Below are positions 5,908 through 7,460 of a DNA stretch of 7,460 bases, piece after piece; position 1 is the stretch's first letter; every line of letters starts with the position of its first letter. The stretch is from assembly GCA_905214195.1 (NCBI GenBank), contig CAJMLH010000053.1:1-7460 (forward strand). The letters run 5' to 3'. The notes beneath the pieces were generated by a model, which searched no databases, had not been told where the DNA came from, and worked only from the letters and a program-made list of their open reading frames with translations. The DNA is from an uncultured bacterium (GTDB lineage Bacteria > Bacillota > Clostridia > Peptostreptococcales > Anaerovoracaceae). The position numbers and the translations under genes are program-made.

Positions 5908-7227
5908 ATGAAAAAGAATATAATCAAAAAAGTAAGCTGCAATTTCAAAGGAAAAGATAATCGTGAAGTAAAAGTCATTTCACCTGACCTTATAGATGAA
6001 TATATCACCATTTATCTGAATTCCTACCCGGCATATAAAGATTTAAGTGAGGACGGAATTGCAAAATACAAAAATAAATATATCAATTCTATGAAAAACG
6101 ATGAAAACATAACTTTTGTAGGCCTATTTGAAAACGGAACATTCATCGCCCTTATGAAGCTCATTGATTTTTCCATGAATACATTCGGCAAAATGCAGCA
6201 CTCCGTAGGTCTCATGTCTCTTGCCGTTCATCCCATGCATAGAAAAAAGGGTGCGGCGCTTGATATGGTTCGCTTCTTTGAAGAATATACAAAAGAAACG
6301 AAAGCGGCTGCCGCCATGCTTTTGCCTTTCAGAATAGATTTCTACAGAAATATGGGATACGGATATGGCAGCAGACTTGATGAATACAGGATTCCTACAG
6401 TAAATCTCCCTACATTTAAAGATATTTCATGTATTAAATTTCTCAATTCGGATGATACTGCTCAAATGCTTGAATGTCAAAAGGCTTTCGCCTCCGTCAA
6501 CCACGGAATGGTAGTTAAATTTGAAGACGAAATAAGAGACATGTTTGCAGATGATCAATCAAAGAGAATAGGATACTTCCAAGACGGTAAGCTTAAAGGA
6601 TATGCAATCTACACATTCGTTTCTGAAAGTGATGTAAATTACACTCTAAACAGGATAGAAGTAAAGGAACTCGTATATCTTGAGCCTGAAGTCCTTAAAT
6701 CTATGCTGGGCTTTTTCAGAAACCAAGCAGATTTAGCTCAGACGATAGTTATTCGCACAGGGGAAGAAGATTTCTATCACATACTTCCGAGTGCTCAAGA
6801 TATAAGCGGCAATTATATCGATTTTGGATTTCTCCAAACAAATATTTCCGCTGTGGGAACTATGTATAAAATCGTGGATTTAGATAACTTTGTCTCAATT
6901 ACCGACTACAGACGGTTCCCTCTGTCAAATATTACAGTAGGGTTTGACTATTATGATGAACTGTCCCATCTTTCAAAAAGTTTCGCTGTGAAATTCATGC
7001 CTAAAGATGAACACACTTCATGTTGGTCTGTAGCAGATTCCAATTCCCCATGCGATGTGCGCATCGAATGTAATCTTTCTGATATCTCGGCACTTTTCAT
7101 GGGAAGCTGTCGGCTGTCATCGTTGGTGCGTCTGGGCAATATCAAGCTAAGCGACCCTTCGTTTGAAACTTTGCTTGACTCACTGTTTTACTATAAACAA
7201 AAACCTTGGACCAATACCGACTACTGA
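5908..7227 (+). CDS. Eis-like GNAT family N-acetyltransferase
   Basis: The 439-residue product has the three-part layout of Eis-type acetyltransferases, which transfer acetyl from acetyl-CoA to amines. An N-terminal GNAT domain (about 20-160) has acetyl-CoA-binding motif A 'LAVHPMHRKKGAALDMV' (105-121) and a candidate catalytic tyrosine in DFYRNMGYGYG (Y147 or a neighbour). A second GNAT-like domain (about 170-320) and a C-terminal SCP2-like domain (about 325-439, with 'LFMGSCRLSSLVRLGNIKLS') follow. Known Eis proteins are about 400 residues and use the terminal carboxylate as a catalytic base, usually on Phe; here the last residue is Tyr. The start is certain: AAGGAGGT (5893-5900) stands 7 bases before the ATG. 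It is the only plus-strand gene and is divergent from trmO. Mycobacterial Eis acetylates aminoglycosides, but the substrate of clostridial members is not known, so no resistance role is claimed. Confidence 0.92.
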   Translation: MKKNIIKKVSCNFKGKDNREVKVISPDLIDEYITIYLNSYPAYKDLSEDGIAKYKNKYINSMKNDENITFVGLFENGTFIALMKLIDFSMNTFGKMQHSVGLMSLAVHPMHRKKGAALDMVRFFEEYTKETKAAAAMLLPFRIDFYRNMGYGYGSRLDEYRIPTVNLPTFKDISCIKFLNSDDTAQMLECQKAFASVNHGMVVKFEDEIRDMFADDQSKRIGYFQDGKLKGYAIYTFVSESDVNYTLNRIEVKELVYLEPEVLKSMLGFFRNQADLAQTIVIRTGEEDFYHILPSAQDISGNYIDFGFLQTNISAVGTMYKIVDLDNFVSITDYRRFPLSNITVGFDYYDELSHLSKSFAVKFMPKDEHTSCWSVADSNSPCDVRIECNLSDISALFMGSCRLSSLVRLGNIKLSDPSFETLLDSLFYYKQKPWTNTDY

Positions 7228-7254
7228 TTATATTGATAAAATTCATTAGTCATA

Positions 7255-7384
7255 GGGCAAATTTATTCTATGCTTACTTACGCTCTTGTTAGGCTCCATG
7301 TCAAATACCCGCAAGCTACATGACTTTCTGCACCTATGATGTAGCATTGGCAGAAAATTTGAGCCTATAGGAGAAAGTTTGTCC
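7255..7384 (+). ncRNA. Candidate structured RNA domain downstream of the acetyltransferase
   Basis: No convincing protein gene occupies 7228-7460, but the plus strand can fold extensively. An outer helix pairs 7255-7264 (GGGCAAATTT) with 7375-7384, ten pairs including two G-U, plus four more pairs after one mismatch (7266-7269 with 7370-7373). The G-U pairs become A-C mismatches on the other strand, so the plus strand is the likely RNA. Inside lies a perfect 7-bp helix, TAGGCTC (7290-7296) with GAGCCTA (7361-7367). Inside that are two interlocked 7-bp stems, GCTACAT (7315-7321)/ATGTAGC (7339-7345) and TTTCTGC (7325-7331)/GCAGAAA (7350-7356), able to form a pseudoknot. The hairpin at 7436-7460 follows, as in a leader RNA controlling a downstream gene. 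I do not recognise the family. Folding was done by eye, so some helices may be chance. Confidence 0.45.
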
Positions 7385-7435
7385 ATTTTGTAACATTTCA
7401 TTTGATTAGGCCTATAGGACAAAAAGAGTTGGTGG

Positions 7436-7460
7436 TACCCTAGTCCCAATAACTAGGGTA
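7436..7460 (+). terminator. 9-bp perfect hairpin at the window edge, probable terminator or attenuator
   Basis: TACCCTAGT (7436-7444) and ACTAGGGTA (7452-7460) form a perfect 9-bp stem with a 7-base loop. The stem reaches the last base, so neither its full length nor a following T-run can be seen. It could terminate the acetyltransferase transcript 209 bases after its stop codon, or be the regulated terminator of a leader RNA for the next gene. The preceding GGTGGTACC (7431-7439) resembles the core of T-box leaders. Confidence 0.5.

Noticed and set aside
7246..7449. 67-codon minus-strand open frame
   Set aside because: It begins with TTG without a Shine-Dalgarno site, resembles no family and lies across the structured repeats; probably chance.
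7250..7460. Insertion-sequence end, CRISPR repeats or tandem-repeat antitoxin RNA
   Set aside because: The direct repeats are only about 10 bases long and irregularly spaced (115 and 47 bases), no target duplication or transposase is visible, and the pieces between repeats are not similar.

Overview
The window is about 60% A+T, with strong AAGGAGG-type Shine-Dalgarno (SD) sites, short gaps, stop/start overlaps and one clear TTG start. Its gene families (YdbS/YdbT-type PH-domain membrane proteins, a half-size ABC exporter, an Eis-like acetyltransferase, TrmO) fit a low-GC Gram-positive anaerobe, most likely a clostridium-type Bacillota. I cannot name the genus from sequence alone. It looks like ordinary chromosomal gene content; no transposase, integrase, CRISPR array, tRNA or rRNA is visible.

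Layout: six genes lie on the minus strand and read right to left. trmO (5843-5172, tRNA t6A37 methyltransferase) is followed by a class A beta-lactamase-fold serine hydrolase without a signal peptide (5119-4346), a small bacterial-PH membrane protein (4340-3849, TTG start), a large membrane protein with three bacterial PH domains (3849-2305), ridA (2308-1931) and an ABC exporter half-transporter (1824-79). From the hydrolase to ridA the genes are practically fused: a 5-bp gap, then a TGATG overlap, then an ATGA overlap. This suggests one translationally coupled unit. A candidate extended -10 promoter in the trmO-hydrolase gap may start that unit. A perfect 11-bp inverted repeat separates ridA from the ABC gene. 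At the left edge, an extended -10 promoter points out of the window towards another minus-strand gene.

On the plus strand, a 64-bp divergent control region with a TTGACA -35 box drives an Eis-like GNAT acetyltransferase (5908-7227).

The last 233 bases (7228-7460) have no convincing protein gene but are rich in nested and interlocking inverted repeats. There is a long outer helix whose G-U pairs work only on the plus strand, an inner helix, a pair of interlocked stems able to form a pseudoknot, a strand with two mutually exclusive partners, and a 9-bp hairpin ending exactly at the window edge. This resembles a structured leader RNA (riboswitch-like) for a gene beyond the window and is the most interesting part of the sequence. 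I could not assign it to a known RNA family; a T-box-like GGTGGTACC core is suggestive but incomplete.

Functionally, the minus-strand block combines tRNA modification, metabolite-damage control (RidA) and cell-envelope functions (PH-domain proteins, exporter, serine hydrolase). An envelope-stress or antimicrobial-resistance role for the PH pair is inferred from Bacillus relatives only.
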